DNA from: an uncultured Lachnospiraceae bacterium
GTDB lineage: Bacteria > Bacillota > Clostridia > Lachnospirales > Lachnospiraceae
Reading direction: 5' to 3'
DNA: 64,000 nucleotides
Assembly: GCA_947567595.1 (NCBI GenBank)
Contig: CANOMQ010000004.1
Location: 1 to 64,000 of the forward strand
This document shows, piece after piece, positions 26,997-36,058 of this stretch. The notes under the pieces were generated by a model. That model saw only the letters and a program-made list of their open reading frames with translations. It was not told the origin of the DNA and ran no database searches. The stretch's first letter is position 1; each line of letters begins with the position of its first letter. The position numbers and the translations under genes were made by a program.

Positions 26997-28550
26997 ATGG
27001 GTTACAAAACGTTTGCGGCGATTGATGTCGGTTCTTATGAGCTTGCGATGAAGATTTATGAGATATCCGTCAAAAACGGAATCCGGCAGATAGACCATAT
27101 CAGGCACCGGATTGAGCTTGGCACGGATTCTTATTTTACGGGGAAAATCAGCAGCGAAAGGGTTGACGAGCTTTGCAGAATGCTGGTCGAGTTTACGCAG
27201 ATTATGAAATCGTACAAGGTGGACGACTACAAAGCGTACGGCACCAGCGCCATCAGGGAGACGGAAAATTCCACGATTTTGCTGGCTCAGATACAGGCAA
27301 AGACAGGAATTAAAATAGAAGTGTTAAGCAATTCGGAGCAGCGCTTTCTGGACTATAAATCGGTTGCGTCTGTCGGGCGCGATTTTCAGAAAATCATTGA
27401 GAAAAGTACGGCATTTATTGATATTGGTGGCGGCAGCATTCAGATTTCCTTATTTGACGAGGACAGCCTTGTAACCAGTCAGAATATCCGTCCGGGTGTG
27501 CTGCGTATGCGCGAGGAACTGACACGTGTGTCATATCGCAGCTATCAGCTTGAGGAGCTGGTGGAGGAGATGTTTCGCGGAAATCTTGAGATTTTTAAGA
27601 AGCTGTTTATCGGAGAGCGCAAGATCCAAAACATTATCCTTGTGGACGATTACACCTCGCTTATTTTGCAGAAAAATTATTTGAAGACCAACAAAAAAGG
27701 ACATGTCAATACGGAGATTTTTTTGGAGTTTGTGGACTCCCTAAAAAAGAAAAAGACGAAGGAAATCGCGCTTTCGCTTGGAATTGCGCAGGAGAATATC
27801 TCGCTGTTATACATTTCGTCGCTGATGATTAAATATATGATAAAAATGCTCGGGGCAGAGATTTTGTGGGCGCCGGGTGTGAGCCTTTGCGACGGCATGG
27901 CATACGAGTATGCGGAACAAAACGCACTGTTGTCCGAATCGGGAAAGGTCACGGCGCATAGCTTCGAACAGGATATTCTTGCCTGTGCAAGGGACATCAG
28001 CCGACGCTACCACTGCATTGAGGGCAGGACGCTGCGGCAGGAGGCGGCAGCGCTCACGATTTTTGATAATGTGGGGGAAAATTACGGGCTGACAAGGCGC
28101 GACAGGCTGCTGTTACAGCTTTCGGTGATTTTGAGTGAGTGCGGCAGATACATCAGCCTTTCCAACGTGGGGGACAGTGCCTATGGTATTGTCATGGCGA
28201 CGGAAATCATCGGGCTTTCCCATATTGAGCGGGAGATTGTCGCCAATATCGTCAAATATTCCAAGGAAAGCTTTGAATATTATAATACACTGGAGGCGCT
28301 GGGTGTCGAGTCGTATCTTCGGATTGCAAAGCTTACGGCAATTATCCGGCTTGCGCAGGGGCTTGATTTGAGCCATAAGGGAAAGTCGGAGAACATGCTC
28401 ATCACATGGGACGACAATAAGCTGATTTTAAGCGTGGAAACAAATGCGGATATGACGCTCGAGGTTGAGCTTTTTGACCAGAGCGCGATGTTTTTTGAGG
28501 AAGTATTTCATATTAAGCCTGTCATCAGGCAGAAAAAGAGTAACATATAG
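26997..28550 (+). CDS. ppx: Ppx/GppA-family exopolyphosphatase
   Basis: The 517-residue ASKHA-fold phosphatase has phosphate-1 motif FAAIDVGSYE, phosphate-2 DIGGGSIQISLF and the catalytic region YGTSAIRETEN. Members release phosphate from polyphosphate or act on (p)ppGpp. The C-terminal half is an HD-like helical domain, but the expected HD pair reads SE (LSVILSECGRYIS), so that part is not a metal phosphohydrolase. It is paired with ppk1 13 bp downstream, which argues for polyphosphate as substrate. Confidence 0.92.
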   Translation: MGYKTFAAIDVGSYELAMKIYEISVKNGIRQIDHIRHRIELGTDSYFTGKISSERVDELCRMLVEFTQIMKSYKVDDYKAYGTSAIRETENSTILLAQIQAKTGIKIEVLSNSEQRFLDYKSVASVGRDFQKIIEKSTAFIDIGGGSIQISLFDEDSLVTSQNIRPGVLRMREELTRVSYRSYQLEELVEEMFRGNLEIFKKLFIGERKIQNIILVDDYTSLILQKNYLKTNKKGHVNTEIFLEFVDSLKKKKTKEIALSLGIAQENISLLYISSLMIKYMIKMLGAEILWAPGVSLCDGMAYEYAEQNALLSESGKVTAHSFEQDILACARDISRRYHCIEGRTLRQEAAALTIFDNVGENYGLTRRDRLLLQLSVILSECGRYISLSNVGDSAYGIVMATEIIGLSHIEREIVANIVKYSKESFEYYNTLEALGVESYLRIAKLTAIIRLAQGLDLSHKGKSENMLITWDDNKLILSVETNADMTLEVELFDQSAMFFEEVFHIKPVIRQKKSNI

Positions 28551-28562
28551 GAGAGGGGATTC

Positions 28563-30743
28563 ATGGGCGAGAAATCAAATAATAAGATTGACTATAAAAA
28601 ATCAGAATATTATTTAAACAGGGAGCTAAGCTGGATACAGTTCAACAACCGTGTGCTTGGCGAGGCAAAGGATAAAAACATTCCGCTTTTTGAACGGCTG
28701 AAATTCTTAAGTATCACGGCGTCAAACCTTGATGAATTTTTCATGGTGCGCGTGGCGTCCCTAAAGGATATGGTGAACGCGGGATATACGAAAAAGGACA
28801 TTGCGGGAATGACGCCCGCAGAGCAGCTTAGCGAGGTCAACAAGGCGACGCATGAGCTGGTGGGAATGCAGTACGCGGTGTTTAACCGCTCCCTCCTGCC
28901 ACTGCTTGCGCAGAACGGCTTGATTATCGTGGAAAAGCATGAGGATTTGAGCGAGACAGACGCCCAGTTTGTTGACCGTTATTTTCAGGATAACGTATAT
29001 CCGGTGCTCACGCCGATGGCGGTGGACTCCTCAAGACCGTTTCCGTTAATCCGGAATAAGACCTTGAATTTGGGCGCTTTGGTATCGCTAAAGGAAGAAA
29101 AAGGAAGAAAACATCTGTTCGCAAAAAAATCCGCGCAGACAAAGGAATTGGAGTTTGCGACGGTTCAGGTGCCGGGCGGTGTGCCCCGTATCGTGCAGCT
29201 TCCCGAGGGGGAGAACGGCGAGAAGCGCGTGATTTTATTGGAGCAGATTATCGAGCGCAATATGGATAAGCTGTTTTTGAATTATCATATCGAGTGCGTC
29301 TTTCCGTTCCGGGTAATGCGCAATGCCGACTTTGACATACAGGAGGAGGACGCGGAGGACTTATTGAAGGAAATCGAGAAGCAGCTAAAGAAGCGGCAGT
29401 GGGGGCAGGCAATCCGCCTTGAGGTGGAGGAAGGAATCGAGGAGCGCCTGCTGGACATTATCCAAAAAGAGCTGATGATTGATGCGCGTGATATTTATAA
29501 CATTCCCGGACCGCTGGATTTGACCTTCTTGATGAAAATGTATGGACTGGAGGGCTTTGAGAAGCTTAAATACAAGCCGTACAAGCCGCAGCCCGTGCCC
29601 GGACTTGAGCCGGGGGCGTGTATTTTTGATGAGATTAAGGAGCGCGATATTTTGCTGCACCACCCGTATCAGACCTTTGCGCCCGTTGTTGATTTCATTA
29701 AACAGGCGTCGAGAGATCCCGAGGTGCTTGCAATCAAGCAGACCTTATACCGCGTAAGCGGAAATTCGCCGATTATCGCCGCGCTTGCGCAGGCGGCGGA
29801 GAACGGGAAGCAGGTGTCGGTGCTTGTGGAGCTGAAGGCGCGCTTTGACGAGGAGAACAATATCGTCTGGGCAAGGAAGCTGGAGCAGGCAGGCTGTCAT
29901 GTCATTTACGGGCTTGTGGGGTTAAAGACGCACTGTAAGATTACGCTTGTGGTGCGGCGCGAGGAGGAAGGTATCCGCAGATATGTGCATTTGGGAACCG
30001 GAAACTATAACGATTCCACGGCAAAGCTCTATACGGATTTGGGAATTTTGACCTGCAATGAGGCAATCGGGGAGGACGCGACGGCGGTGTTCAACATGCT
30101 TTCTGGCTATTCGGAGCCGCTTGGCTGGAACCATCTTGCACTTGCGCCGCTTTGGCTAAAGGATAAGTTTTTATACCTGATTGAGCGCGAGAAGGAGAAC
30201 GCACTGGAAAACCGTCCGGCAAGGATTGTGGCAAAAATGAATTCCCTGTGCGACGCGGATATTATTAAGGCGTTGTATGAGGCTGCTGCCGCCGGGGTCA
30301 GGATTGAGCTGATTGTCCGGGGGATTTGCTGTATCCGCACAGGCGTGGAGGGTACAAACGACAACATCAGCGTGCGCTCGATTGTCGGAAACTTTTTGGA
30401 GCATGCAAGGATTTTCTATTTTGAGAACGCGGGCGTATCCGAGCTTTACATGGCAAGTGCGGACTGGATGCCAAGAAATCTGGAGCGGCGTGTGGAAATC
30501 CTGTTCCCTGTTTTGGATCCGGCATTAAAGGAAGCGGTTTGGAATGTGCTAAAGGTGCAGCTTAGCGACACGCAGAAGGCGCAGGAGCTAAAACCCGACG
30601 GAAGCTATGAAAAGGTTGACAGACACGGAAAAGATTTGTACAATGCACAGGAGGAATTCTGTAAGGCGTACACGGCGCTTGCGGCAAAGGAGCATAAGCT
30701 TGAGAAGCAGGCGCGGGTGTTCCAGCCGGAATATAAAAACTGA
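28563..30743 (+). CDS. ppk1: Polyphosphate kinase 1
   Basis: The 726-residue enzyme polymerises the gamma-phosphate of ATP into polyphosphate. The N domain starts YYLNRELSWIQFNNRVL, a signature of Ppk1. The head domain follows, then two PLD-like catalytic domains. The autophosphorylated His lies in LKTHCKITL, and the HLGTGNYNDSTAKLYTDLGI segment is conserved. The tail shows ADWMPRNLERRVEILFP. Length is standard. With ppx it forms a make-and-break pair for polyphosphate storage or stress signalling. Confidence 0.97.
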   Translation: MGEKSNNKIDYKKSEYYLNRELSWIQFNNRVLGEAKDKNIPLFERLKFLSITASNLDEFFMVRVASLKDMVNAGYTKKDIAGMTPAEQLSEVNKATHELVGMQYAVFNRSLLPLLAQNGLIIVEKHEDLSETDAQFVDRYFQDNVYPVLTPMAVDSSRPFPLIRNKTLNLGALVSLKEEKGRKHLFAKKSAQTKELEFATVQVPGGVPRIVQLPEGENGEKRVILLEQIIERNMDKLFLNYHIECVFPFRVMRNADFDIQEEDAEDLLKEIEKQLKKRQWGQAIRLEVEEGIEERLLDIIQKELMIDARDIYNIPGPLDLTFLMKMYGLEGFEKLKYKPYKPQPVPGLEPGACIFDEIKERDILLHHPYQTFAPVVDFIKQASRDPEVLAIKQTLYRVSGNSPIIAALAQAAENGKQVSVLVELKARFDEENNIVWARKLEQAGCHVIYGLVGLKTHCKITLVVRREEEGIRRYVHLGTGNYNDSTAKLYTDLGILTCNEAIGEDATAVFNMLSGYSEPLGWNHLALAPLWLKDKFLYLIEREKENALENRPARIVAKMNSLCDADIIKALYEAAAAGVRIELIVRGICCIRTGVEGTNDNISVRSIVGNFLEHARIFYFENAGVSELYMASADWMPRNLERRVEILFPVLDPALKEAVWNVLKVQLSDTQKAQELKPDGSYEKVDRHGKDLYNAQEEFCKAYTALAAKEHKLEKQARVFQPEYKN

Positions 30744-30756
30744 AAGGAATGGCAAT

Positions 30757-31350
30757 ATGGTAAGGTTTGTACTTGCTTCGGGCTCACCGAGGCGCAAGGA
30801 GCTTTTAGAACAGCTTGGGCTGGAATTTGAAATTTCGTCGGCGCATGGCGAGGAGATTATCACAAAGACGCTTCCGGCGGACATTGTGGAGGAGCTTTCA
30901 AGGCAGAAGGCAGACGAGGTTGCGGACCGGTATGCGGATACGTACAAAAATGACACATGTGTCATAATTGGCGCGGATACGATTGTGGCGTTTGCGAATG
31001 AAATCATGGGAAAGCCAAAGGACGAGGCGGACGCGGTGCGTATGCTTACGCTTCTTGCAGGTAATACCCATCAGGTGTATACGGGTGTGACGCTTGTGGT
31101 TTTGGAAAACGGCGCGCGCAGGGCGGTGACGTTCCATGCGTGTACCGATGTCGTGATGTATCCGATGACAGCAGCGCAGGTGCAGGCATATGTGGCGACC
31201 GGCGAACCGATGGATAAGGCGGGCGCGTATGCCATTCAGGGAAAATGCGCCGCGTACATCAAAAAAATCAACGGGGAATACAACAATGTGGTAGGACTTC
31301 CGGTGGCAAGGCTGATGCAGGAGCTTCTGGCACTGGGACTGGTATCGTAA
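30757..31350 (+). CDS. maf: Maf family nucleotide pyrophosphatase
   Basis: The 197-residue protein has the Maf/HAM1 fold with start motif LASGSPRRKELLEQLG and the catalytic GADTIV and KPKDEADAVRML boxes, later AGAYAIQGK. Members hydrolyse dTTP, UTP or modified nucleotides to monophosphates and influence septum formation. The frame extends upstream into ppk1 but the ATG at 30757 with GAAAGGAAT and the conserved VRFVLASGSPRR start settles it. It is 13 bp behind ppk1. Confidence 0.94.
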   Translation: MVRFVLASGSPRRKELLEQLGLEFEISSAHGEEIITKTLPADIVEELSRQKADEVADRYADTYKNDTCVIIGADTIVAFANEIMGKPKDEADAVRMLTLLAGNTHQVYTGVTLVVLENGARRAVTFHACTDVVMYPMTAAQVQAYVATGEPMDKAGAYAIQGKCAAYIKKINGEYNNVVGLPVARLMQELLALGLVS

Positions 31351-31386
31351 TGGGAACGTAGTAGGGAAGAAAGGCATGGTATAATT

Positions 31387-31650
31387 ATGAATGAATATGA
31401 TAATGCAGTATTACAATGTTTTTTGGATAAGCAGCTACAGCTTTTTCCGGAAAAAATCGCGGAGTCCATTGACGAGGCGGAGGCTTTTCTGGAGGAGTGC
31501 ATAGCGGTGGTTGTGGACTCTGTGGACGAGGTATGGGAATACTTTGACGCACAGGGGGTTGACCTTGAGGGGCAGGATAAAGAGGATATTGTGACGGCAC
31601 CGGAGGTTTTTGAGGTCGGTGACGGCAGGTATCTGATTGTAGAAAGCTAA
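31387..31650 (+). CDS. Hypothetical 87-residue acidic protein
   Basis: I do not recognise a family. The protein MNEYDNAVLQCFLDKQLQLF followed by EEAFLEECI-like helices is strongly acidic and predicted mostly helical, with no signal peptide and no metal motif. The ribosome binding site is weak. It lies between maf and a 682-residue unknown, 23 bp before the latter, so a shared operon is likely. It may be an accessory partner of that protein (inference). Confidence 0.6.
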   Translation: MNEYDNAVLQCFLDKQLQLFPEKIAESIDEAEAFLEECIAVVVDSVDEVWEYFDAQGVDLEGQDKEDIVTAPEVFEVGDGRYLIVES

Positions 31651-31673
31651 GATAAGCGCGGAGAAATGCGCTA

Positions 31674-33722
31674 ATGGAGGTAAAAGTGGAAAGAAAGTCG
31701 AACATTTCAGTGTGGCAGATTGGTCTTTTTGAAGGCTTTGACAAGGATATCATGGTAATGCAGAGGGACGAGGAGGAGGTCTTTGACGATGCAATCCATG
31801 TGTTTTTTGAGAAGGAATACTATGACGCGTATGTGGCAAAGGCGGTAAAATATGGAAGTCATGCCTATGCGTATCATGAAGATAAGCTTGGCGAGGTGGT
31901 CAATCAGATTTTTGAGGAAGGGCTTCCCGGACTTGTCATTCACATGAACACCAGTACGGACGAAAGCGTGCCCAAAAACCAGCTTTGCGATGAGAAATAT
32001 ATTTCCGCAAAGGAGCTGATTGGCTACCGGGACGCGGCGCAGAGCTATCATCTTTTATACATGACGTCCATTGCCCACTGTACCAAGGAGGAGACGGTTG
32101 CCGCGCTTTGGACGAAATATGTCTATATCATCGGACAGCTTCCCGATGCGAGGAAAAAGCCCGCGGAAGGGGAAAAGCAGGTCTTTGAGCTGATGACGAT
32201 GAAGCGCAAAAAGGATAACAGCAATGCGACTGCCGAGGATTTTGACTATGAGTCGTTAAAGGTGTTTCTGACGGCGGAGAGTGCGATGCGCTATAATCCC
32301 GATAAAAAGCCGGTCGGCAAGTATAAGCTGTCCATGCTCTCGCAGCTTGTGCGCGGAAAGCTGCATGTGATTATCGAGCCGCACCGGGCGTACTGGCTTG
32401 AGTATGATCCTGCCAGCATTGACATCGTGCCGTATCTGGACATTCCCAAATATAATGAGGAGATGGTCATTGAGCGCATACAGGCATATGATAAAATGGA
32501 ACGGATTTTTATTTTGTTAAATCCGCTTCACAGTGATTACAGGGTGTCGCTTGGCAATCCTTTTTTGATGAAGCATGATGAGAAGCACATTGCGATGTAT
32601 CTTTTTGAACGGCATGAGGACGCGGTCAATTACGTGCTCCAGAACCAAAACCTGCTGCCGGTGTTTGACGCGACCTTTCCGATTGGCGTTCTTGAGGGTA
32701 AGGAGCATCTTTACCGCCTCAAAACAGTGGTCACGCTTGCCGCAAAGCTTGGCGTGACGACGGTGTGCCTTGACGCGGACACAAACCATGCCATCGCCTG
32801 TGATATCGGATATTTCAAAAAAGCGGCAGGCTACACGAAGCCCATCGAGGATTTGCTGGTGCGGGCTGATTTGGAAAAGGTCATGCGTGAGGAAAACGGA
32901 GAAAAAAAATACCGCCTTCCGATTGTGCCGTTTTATGACAGGCATAATGACTACGATATCAGCGAGGAGAGAAGGGCGGAGCTTGTTTCCCACTTGGATA
33001 ATGATTTTGACAACGGATTTGCATATATGGCGCTATTGGACGTACCCGAGCTGATGGTGATGGCAAGTGAGGCGGCAAAGCGCTTTGAGAAGGCAAGAAA
33101 CGAGAATGACGAGGAAGAAAAGCTCTTTTACAACCAGCTTTTAACGAGAATGATGCTTGTGCTGACCGAGGCGCTTTGTGAGAAGGCGTATATTTATACG
33201 TTGAGGAACGAGGACGGCAGCTTCGCACTGCGCAATAACATGGTGTACCTTGTCGTGACAAACCGCTTTGAGGCAGGAAGAAGGGGCGAGGGAAGGCTCA
33301 CACCCGCCGGAGTAGACAATCCGCAGTTTATGGAAAAGCTCTGCGAGGCGAACCGGGCGGCAGCGCTGACGGACGGGCCAAATATCGTCTGCATTGTGGA
33401 TACCCTGCTGATGAGCGAGGCGGCAAAGCAGTGGAAAAAAACGGAGGCTTTGCGGGAGGAGCTTTTAATCTACATGACACAGGGGTGCGGACTGTCCTAT
33501 GCCGAGGCGCTTCGCTCTTATAAGCGGCTGAAATCGGACAATGATATTTTTGTGGAATTTGTCTCGGCTGTGCGAAACGGGGAATATCCGCCGATGGCGA
33601 TGCTTGAGGTTGAGGGATATACGGCAAAGACGCTTGCAGAGTCGTATGGGTTTAACATGCTGCAGGCTTATGACGCGGTTCTTTCGCTTAAGGAGGATAA
33701 AACCTTTTTAGAAAAATACTAA
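31674..33722 (+). CDS. Hypothetical 682-residue cytoplasmic protein
   Basis: I do not recognise this large soluble protein. It has no signal peptide or membrane segment. Two blocks, about residues 1-100 and 270-420 (including IFILLNPLHSDYRVSLGNPF and LPVFDATFPIGVLE), recall SseB-like folds only loosely. The C-terminal part is helical and charged (ASEAAKRFEKARNENDEEEK), and ends in MLEVEGYTAKTLAESYGFNM, resembling a small ubiquitin- or HTH-like module. The start may be the ATG at 31674 (GGAG ten bases upstream) or a GTG at 31686 with GGAGG five bases upstream. Confidence 0.6.
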   Translation: MEVKVERKSNISVWQIGLFEGFDKDIMVMQRDEEEVFDDAIHVFFEKEYYDAYVAKAVKYGSHAYAYHEDKLGEVVNQIFEEGLPGLVIHMNTSTDESVPKNQLCDEKYISAKELIGYRDAAQSYHLLYMTSIAHCTKEETVAALWTKYVYIIGQLPDARKKPAEGEKQVFELMTMKRKKDNSNATAEDFDYESLKVFLTAESAMRYNPDKKPVGKYKLSMLSQLVRGKLHVIIEPHRAYWLEYDPASIDIVPYLDIPKYNEEMVIERIQAYDKMERIFILLNPLHSDYRVSLGNPFLMKHDEKHIAMYLFERHEDAVNYVLQNQNLLPVFDATFPIGVLEGKEHLYRLKTVVTLAAKLGVTTVCLDADTNHAIACDIGYFKKAAGYTKPIEDLLVRADLEKVMREENGEKKYRLPIVPFYDRHNDYDISEERRAELVSHLDNDFDNGFAYMALLDVPELMVMASEAAKRFEKARNENDEEEKLFYNQLLTRMMLVLTEALCEKAYIYTLRNEDGSFALRNNMVYLVVTNRFEAGRRGEGRLTPAGVDNPQFMEKLCEANRAAALTDGPNIVCIVDTLLMSEAAKQWKKTEALREELLIYMTQGCGLSYAEALRSYKRLKSDNDIFVEFVSAVRNGEYPPMAMLEVEGYTAKTLAESYGFNMLQAYDAVLSLKEDKTFLEKY

Positions 33723-33777
33723 AAATAATAACAATATTAAGAGCAAAAAAAGACCACAAAAAGACGAACCGGAAAAT

Positions 33778-33806
33778 TTGTGTTTTGTGCCGGATTGTGA
33801 TATGAT
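33778..33806 (+). promoter_or_regulatory. SigA promoter of the M23-like/bactofilin operon
   Basis: TTGTGT (33778-33783), a 17-bp spacer and TATGAT (33801-33806) lie 77 bp upstream of the start codon. Confidence 0.6.
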
Positions 33807-33882
33807 ATAAAAATGACGCATATCGTTCTGCGCGAATATTTAGAATGCCGCCGGCGTCAGCGGTGGAAAGGGAATCAGACGT

Positions 33883-34617
33883 ATGAAACCGCAAAGGCAT
33901 ACAAGAAAAGAGTTTATCTCCATACTTTTTGTTTCCAACATCGGAGGGAAAAACAGGGAATATCATCTGCCCCGTCCGTTCTTTAATTTTTTGCGTTTTG
34001 TACCGCTTATTGTTTTGGCTGTGCTGCTTGGCATGGGAGCAGTCATTTACATTAGTCAAGGGAAGCTCAATGCCCTGCGCTCACAGCTTGAGCCGTACAA
34101 GAAGCAGATAGAAGACTTGGAGACAAAACAGGAAAGCTTAAGTGCTGAAAATACGAGACTGATGAATGAGAATGAACAGCTCAAGCTGGAAGCCATGAAT
34201 ACAGAAGAAATAGAGGAAGAAACACAATCCGAGGAAAATCCGTATCAGGACGCGCCGGACGGCTATCCCTATATGGGGGCAGGGGGTATTCTGATTTCCC
34301 CCTATTCCAAACAGCAGCCGTTTATGTCAATCAACACGCATACGGACGGTGCAATTGTCGCGTCAGGTGATGGGACAGTGACCTCGGTCAGCTCAGATGA
34401 CACTTATCCGCTCATTGTGGAAATTCAGCATGATAAGGGTTACATAACACGCTATTCAAGCAGGGAGGCCGCGCAGACACAGCTTGAGGAGGACGCACAG
34501 GTCAAAACAGGTGATACATTATTTACGATTACCGTTGACGATACACAGTTTGATTATCAGATTATATACGGAAATGAACCAATTGATCCGCTTATGGTGA
34601 TTGAAGCAAAGGGATGA
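33883..34617 (+). CDS. Membrane-anchored M23/LytM-like protein lacking the metal site
   Basis: The 244-residue protein has a cytoplasmic N-terminus, one membrane segment (FVPLIVLAVLLGMGAVIYIS, about residues 44-63), a coiled coil (about 65-110, LRSQLEPYKKQIEDLETKQ) and an acidic linker. A C-terminal domain follows with the M23 pattern DGAIVASGDGTVTSV and a strand-rich end. I do not find the H-x3-D or HxH metal ligands; where HL should close the site it reads YSSR. It is probably a catalytically dead LytM domain, which in other systems activate amidases or act as scaffolds. It overlaps the bactofilin region directly, a known M23/bactofilin pairing. Confidence 0.7.
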   Translation: MKPQRHTRKEFISILFVSNIGGKNREYHLPRPFFNFLRFVPLIVLAVLLGMGAVIYISQGKLNALRSQLEPYKKQIEDLETKQESLSAENTRLMNENEQLKLEAMNTEEIEEETQSEENPYQDAPDGYPYMGAGGILISPYSKQQPFMSINTHTDGAIVASGDGTVTSVSSDDTYPLIVEIQHDKGYITRYSSREAAQTQLEEDAQVKTGDTLFTITVDDTQFDYQIIYGNEPIDPLMVIEAKG

Positions 34618-34628
34618 AAGGAGAAGCG

Positions 34629-35018
34629 ATGGCTATGTTGCGAAAAAACACGCCTTCCACATCGGAGGCAAATGTAAAGGTAAATACACTGATTGGTGAG
34701 GGGACTGTCTTTGACGGCAATCTGACGGCTCCGGATTCCATCAGGATTGACGGTACGATTAACGGAAACTGCGCTTGTGACTCGACGCTTGTTTTAGGGG
34801 AAAGTGGTCATGTTTTTGGCAATATTACCGTGCAGAATATCATTATTTCCGGGGAAGTGAAGGGAGATGTGATTGCAAAGGGAAAGCTGGAATTCCTTTC
34901 CACGGGAAGGCTTACCGGAAATATCACCGCAAATACCCTTGTCATTGACGAGGGCGCGTATTTTGACGGGAAATGTACAATGACCTGCGACAGCCCGTCG
35001 TCATCATTCGGGGATTAG
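34629..35018 (+). CDS. Bactofilin (polymer-forming cytoskeletal protein)
   Basis: The 129-residue bactofilin domain spans about residues 20-115. It shows the right-handed beta-helix repeat with IGEGTVFDGNLTAPDSIRID then GTINGNCACDSTLVLGESGH and GNITVQNIIISGEVKGDVIA. Bactofilins polymerise at the membrane without nucleotides and position cell-wall enzymes. The ATG at 34629 has GGAG eight bases upstream; an ATG at 34614 overlapping the previous stop is a weaker candidate. It follows a membrane LytM-like gene, the common bactofilin neighbour. Confidence 0.93.
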   Translation: MAMLRKNTPSTSEANVKVNTLIGEGTVFDGNLTAPDSIRIDGTINGNCACDSTLVLGESGHVFGNITVQNIIISGEVKGDVIAKGKLEFLSTGRLTGNITANTLVIDEGAYFDGKCTMTCDSPSSSFGD

Positions 35019-35055
35019 GGAAGCAGAAGGATTATGGGAAAGGCAGGAACAGATT

Positions 35056-35496
35056 ATGGCACAAGCCGCTAAGGTACTGTATTATGTACAGGACGAGAAT
35101 AAGAGAATCCAGTTCGAGGTGCTTTGCATGGGAATGGCTTTATCTGCAAGGCAGCTAAAGGCGTCGGATTTAAATGAGCAGGTGGGAGTCCTTGCGGGTA
35201 TGGACGGGATAAAAGCGCCTGATATGCAGACCGTGGAGAAAGCGCCTGCGATTTTTTGTATGCCGGAGGTAGTTATTTTTTCGGGTATTTCCAATCAAAT
35301 GATTGACGCGTTCCTGCTTTCTTATAAAAATTTGGGGCTTGCGCCAATCAGGCTAAAGGCGGTGACAACGCCTAAGAATGTGGGGTGGACGCTCTATCAG
35401 CTTATCAGGGAGCTTGCCAAGGAGCACGGGGAGCTTGAGGCGGCAGCAAAAAGAAAACAGAAAAACCACGGAAATGAGGACGACAATGTACATTGA
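35056..35496 (+). CDS. DUF3783 family protein
   Basis: The 146-residue protein is of the clostridial DUF3783 type, with core motif PAIFCMPEVVIFSGISNQMID and then LSYKNLGLAPIRLKAVTTPKN and NVGWTLYQLIREL. Function is unknown. The C-terminal tail is charged (AAAKRKQKNHGNEDD). It overlaps the next gene (ThyX-like) by 11 bp, so the two are translationally coupled. No catalytic residues can be assigned. Confidence 0.78.
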   Translation: MAQAAKVLYYVQDENKRIQFEVLCMGMALSARQLKASDLNEQVGVLAGMDGIKAPDMQTVEKAPAIFCMPEVVIFSGISNQMIDAFLLSYKNLGLAPIRLKAVTTPKNVGWTLYQLIRELAKEHGELEAAAKRKQKNHGNEDDNVH

Positions 35497-36049
35497 TAGC
35501 TTTCAGCACGAGGACAACTGGCAGGACATCAAGGATGCTGCCATGAATACAATCGGGAAAACCACAGGAAAATATCCGGACGCACAGTGGAAGCGCAGGC
35601 TGATTTTGTCCGAGCATTCCCCCATCCGGCGCATGAAATTTTACTGGCGCTGGCGGGATTTGAAGTCTTGGGTGAGCGTCCACATGGTGCGCCATAAAAT
35701 CGGCATCGAGCACTGGGTTTCCACACAGCGAAGTGACCGGACTGGAATAAATCGCGATGAGCTGCCGCAGGGTGCGCTTGTCAGCCACGCGTGTGAAGCG
35801 GACGCGCAGGCGTTAATCAATATCAGTAGAAAACGTCTGTGCTCCTGCGCGAGCAAGGAGACGAGAGAGGCGTGGCAGCTTGTAAAAGAGGAAATCGAAA
35901 AGACGGAGCCGGAGCTTGCAAGCTGCATGGTAAAGGAATGCATCTACCGCGGCTTTTGCCCCGAAATGTTTTCCTGCGGGTATTATAAGACGAAGGAATT
36001 TGAGAATGAGCTTGCCAAATACCGTGAGGGTGTGAATGATAGGGAATAG
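35486..36049 (+). CDS. Divergent flavin-dependent thymidylate synthase (ThyX-like)
   Basis: The 187-residue protein has the ThyX fold features SEHSPIRRMKF, then VRHKIGIEHWVSTQR. The ThyX signature RHRx7S reads R-H-K-x7-S here, with Lys for Arg at the third position. ThyX makes dTMP from dUMP with methylene-tetrahydrofolate and FAD. The C-terminal half is Cys-rich (CSCASKET, then CMVKECIYRGFCPEMFSCGYY), which canonical ThyX is not. It is either a variant synthase or a relative with another substrate. The start at 35486 has GAGG six to seven bases upstream. Confidence 0.72.
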   Translation: MYIDSFQHEDNWQDIKDAAMNTIGKTTGKYPDAQWKRRLILSEHSPIRRMKFYWRWRDLKSWVSVHMVRHKIGIEHWVSTQRSDRTGINRDELPQGALVSHACEADAQALINISRKRLCSCASKETREAWQLVKEEIEKTEPELASCMVKECIYRGFCPEMFSCGYYKTKEFENELAKYREGVNDRE

Positions 36050-36058
36050 GGAAATATG

